Shown: positions 5,497-6,989 of the stretch, piece by piece
Layout of the letters: every line of letters begins with the position of its first letter
Numbering within the stretch: position 1 is the first letter of the stretch
NCBI GenBank assembly: GCA_945906015.1
Contig: CAMDQV010000109.1
Location: 1-6,989, forward strand
Direction: 5' to 3'
DNA length: 6,989 nt
DNA from: Pedobacter schmidteae
GTDB lineage: Bacteria > Bacteroidota > Bacteroidia > Sphingobacteriales > Sphingobacteriaceae
Program-made: the position numbers and the translations under genes
The notes under the pieces: generated by a model
Database searches by the model: none
Told to the model about the DNA's origin: nothing
Seen by the model: only the letters and a program-made list of their open reading frames with translations

Positions 5497-6906
5497 ATGA
5501 AAGAATATTTACAACATCCTATATTTGAAAAATTAAGTAAACTGGCAGAGGAATCACAGACAGAAATTTATGTGATAGGCGGATTTGTAAGAGATCTTTT
5601 CCTCAATAGGCCATCCAAAGACATCGACATTCTGGTTATTGGAAATGGAATTAAATTTGCAGAAGATGCAGGTAAACTATTACATACTAAGGTTTCAGTG
5701 TTTAAGAATTTTGGTACTGCCATGCTTAAGTATGGGGATCTTGAAATAGAATTTGTAGGAGCAAGAAAAGAATCCTATCGCTCAGAGTCTCGCAAGCCTA
5801 TTGTTGAGAATGGCAGTCTTGAAGATGATCAGAAACGCCGTGATTTTAGTATAAATGCGATGGCTCTGGGATTAAATATTTCAAATTTCGGAACTTTATT
5901 GGATCCATTTGATGGGGTAAAAGATCTTAACAACAAGCTTATATGCACTCCTCTAAATCCGGCAGAAACATTCTCTGATGATCCTTTAAGAATGTTAAGA
6001 GCAATTCGGTTTGCTACACAGCTTAACTTCAAAATTCATAATGACGCTATTGATGCAATCAAAAATAATTGCGAAAGGATCAAAATCGTTTCTCCAGAAA
6101 GAATCACCGATGAGTTAAATAAGATCATACTGGCACCTAAGCCATCAACAGGATTCATTTATTTATTTGATACTGGGCTTCTGCATCTAATTTTTCATCA
6201 AATGGCAGATTTGTATGGTGTTGACGTGGTGGAAGGGAAAGCACATAAAGACAATTTTTATCATACGCTTCAAGTTCTTGACAATCTGGCTGAAAATACG
6301 AATGACCTATGGCTAAGATGGGCAGCAATTCTGCATGATATTGCCAAACCTGCAACAAAACGTTTTGAGCCAGGTCATGGATGGACATTTCATGGTCATG
6401 AAGACCGCGGGGCACGCATGGTTCCAAAGATCTTTGCACAGCTGAAACTTCCGTTAAATGAAAAAATGAAATTGGTGCAAAAATTGGTACAATTACATCT
6501 GAGACCAATAGTGCTTGCTCAGGATGTAGTGACCGATTCAGCGGTAAGACGACTATTATTCGAAGCCGGCGAAGAAATAGATAGTCTAATGTTGTTATGT
6601 AATGCCGATGTAACAACTAAGAATGAATATAAAGTAAAAAAATACCGCCGAAACTTTGAACTTGTAAAACAAAAACTGAAGGATGTTGAGGAAAGTGATC
6701 AACTTAGAAACTGGCAACCACCGATTAGTGGCGAAGATATTATGCAGGCATTTAATTTGAGTGCCGGTAAAAATGTTGGCCTAATCAAAAATCAAATCAG
6801 AGAAGCTATTCTTGAAGGAGAAATTAAAAATTCTAGAAAAGAGGCTTATGATTTCATGTTAGAAAAAGGGAAAGCCTTGGGATTGATTCCGGTTAAAGCT
6901 AGCTAA
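5497..6906 (+). CDS. cca: CCA tRNA nucleotidyltransferase with HD domain
   Basis: Cca adds or repairs the 3'-terminal CCA of tRNAs using CTP and ATP without a nucleic acid template. The 469-residue protein begins with a class II nucleotidyltransferase head: IGGFVRDLFLN (27-37) and the catalytic D42-I-D44. Next come the neck motifs RRDFSINAMA (114-123, ribose and base selection) and DPLRMLRAIRFA (162-173), then SPERITDELNKI (199-210). The second half holds an HD phosphohydrolase-like domain with H256, the ILHDIAKP motif (H280-D281), H301 in FHGHED, and D371, so its metal-binding set looks intact. In E. coli Cca this kind of domain has 2',3'-cyclic phosphodiesterase and phosphatase activity; that is family knowledge, not shown here. 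A poly(A) polymerase is an alternative within the family, but the length and HD domain favour Cca. The start fits family N-termini. Translation ends at tandem in-frame stops TAA TAG (6904-6909). It lies 147 bp after tsaC. Confidence 0.92.
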   Translation: MKEYLQHPIFEKLSKLAEESQTEIYVIGGFVRDLFLNRPSKDIDILVIGNGIKFAEDAGKLLHTKVSVFKNFGTAMLKYGDLEIEFVGARKESYRSESRKPIVENGSLEDDQKRRDFSINAMALGLNISNFGTLLDPFDGVKDLNNKLICTPLNPAETFSDDPLRMLRAIRFATQLNFKIHNDAIDAIKNNCERIKIVSPERITDELNKIILAPKPSTGFIYLFDTGLLHLIFHQMADLYGVDVVEGKAHKDNFYHTLQVLDNLAENTNDLWLRWAAILHDIAKPATKRFEPGHGWTFHGHEDRGARMVPKIFAQLKLPLNEKMKLVQKLVQLHLRPIVLAQDVVTDSAVRRLLFEAGEEIDSLMLLCNADVTTKNEYKVKKYRRNFELVKQKLKDVEESDQLRNWQPPISGEDIMQAFNLSAGKNVGLIKNQIREAILEGEIKNSRKEAYDFMLEKGKALGLIPVKAS

Positions 6907-6956
6907 TAGACTGACAAAAAAATAGTTTAAAAATGCTAATCAGTGTTTTCAAATAG

Positions 6957-6964
6957 TATTTTTG
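6957..6964 (+). promoter_or_regulatory. Predicted -7 element of a gene beyond the right edge
   Basis: TATTTTTG matches TAnnTTTG exactly and lies 51 nt after the cca stop, pointing to the right edge 25 nt away. No TTG is found at standard -33 spacing, so support is from the -7 box only. It suggests that a new plus-strand transcription unit begins just past the window. The preceding stretch (6907-6956) is A/T-rich with only a weak ACTGA/TCAGT inverted repeat and no convincing terminator. Confidence 0.4.
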
Positions 6965-6989
6965 TACACTAATAAAAAATAGAGTAAAA

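Noticed and set aside
6155..6616. 153-codon open frame on the minus strand inside cca
   Set aside because: It lies wholly antisense to a well-supported cca coding region with intact HD-domain motifs, its protein resembles no family I know, and it lacks a promoter. It is a shadow frame.
6910..6944. ACTGA/TCAGT inverted repeat after cca as a terminator
   Set aside because: The stem is only 5 bp with a 25-nt A-rich loop, and the following TTTT is short. It is too weak to call.
1..6989. Mobile element, CRISPR array, toxin-antitoxin, defence or prophage genes
   Set aside because: No direct-repeat arrays, transposase-like or phage-like proteins, or tRNA-like folds were seen; every substantial open frame belongs to a housekeeping family or is its shadow.

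Overview
The window looks like a stretch of chromosome from a Bacteroidota bacterium, probably near the Cytophagales; that order-level placement is an impression, not a test. The evidence is low GC with A-rich leaders and no strong Shine-Dalgarno sequences, TAnnTTTG-type -7 promoter elements in front of several genes, GyrB and DapD sequences of the Bacteroidota type, and a small Skp/OmpH-like protein made as a lipoprotein. All six complete genes and the one partial gene have recognisable families. There are no mobile elements, CRISPR arrays, rRNA or tRNA genes, or obvious foreign DNA.

Layout. Bases 1-1432 (minus strand) encode the first 477 residues of DNA gyrase subunit B; the gene runs off the left edge. 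A 160-bp divergent intergenic region with a promoter on each strand separates gyrB from a plus-strand OmpH/Skp-like lipoprotein gene (1593-2186), which ends at a strong intrinsic terminator (2226-2261). Converging on that terminator is a minus-strand gene for an Hsp15/RqcP-like S4-domain RNA-binding protein (2308-2700). A 79-bp divergent spacer separates it from a plus-strand run of four genes: dapD (lysine and diaminopimelate synthesis), a GT4 glycosyltransferase, tsaC (threonylcarbamoyl-AMP synthase, for tRNA t6A37) and cca (tRNA CCA-adding enzyme with an HD domain). The glycosyltransferase stop codon touches the tsaC start codon. The cca gene is set apart by 147 bp holding a GATC-rich nested inverted repeat. 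A promoter-like element at the right edge points out of the window.

How the genes relate. This is a housekeeping region covering DNA topology, envelope biogenesis, peptidoglycan/lysine precursor supply, and translation. Three of the seven products act on tRNA or on stalled peptidyl-tRNA/50S complexes (Hsp15-like, TsaC, Cca). That is a loose functional theme and not evidence of a single system. I found no convincing undescribed system. The points most worth checking are non-coding: the GATC-rich hairpin just upstream of cca, and a promoter for the S4-domain gene that appears to give a leaderless mRNA and carries a tetranucleotide repeat in its spacer.
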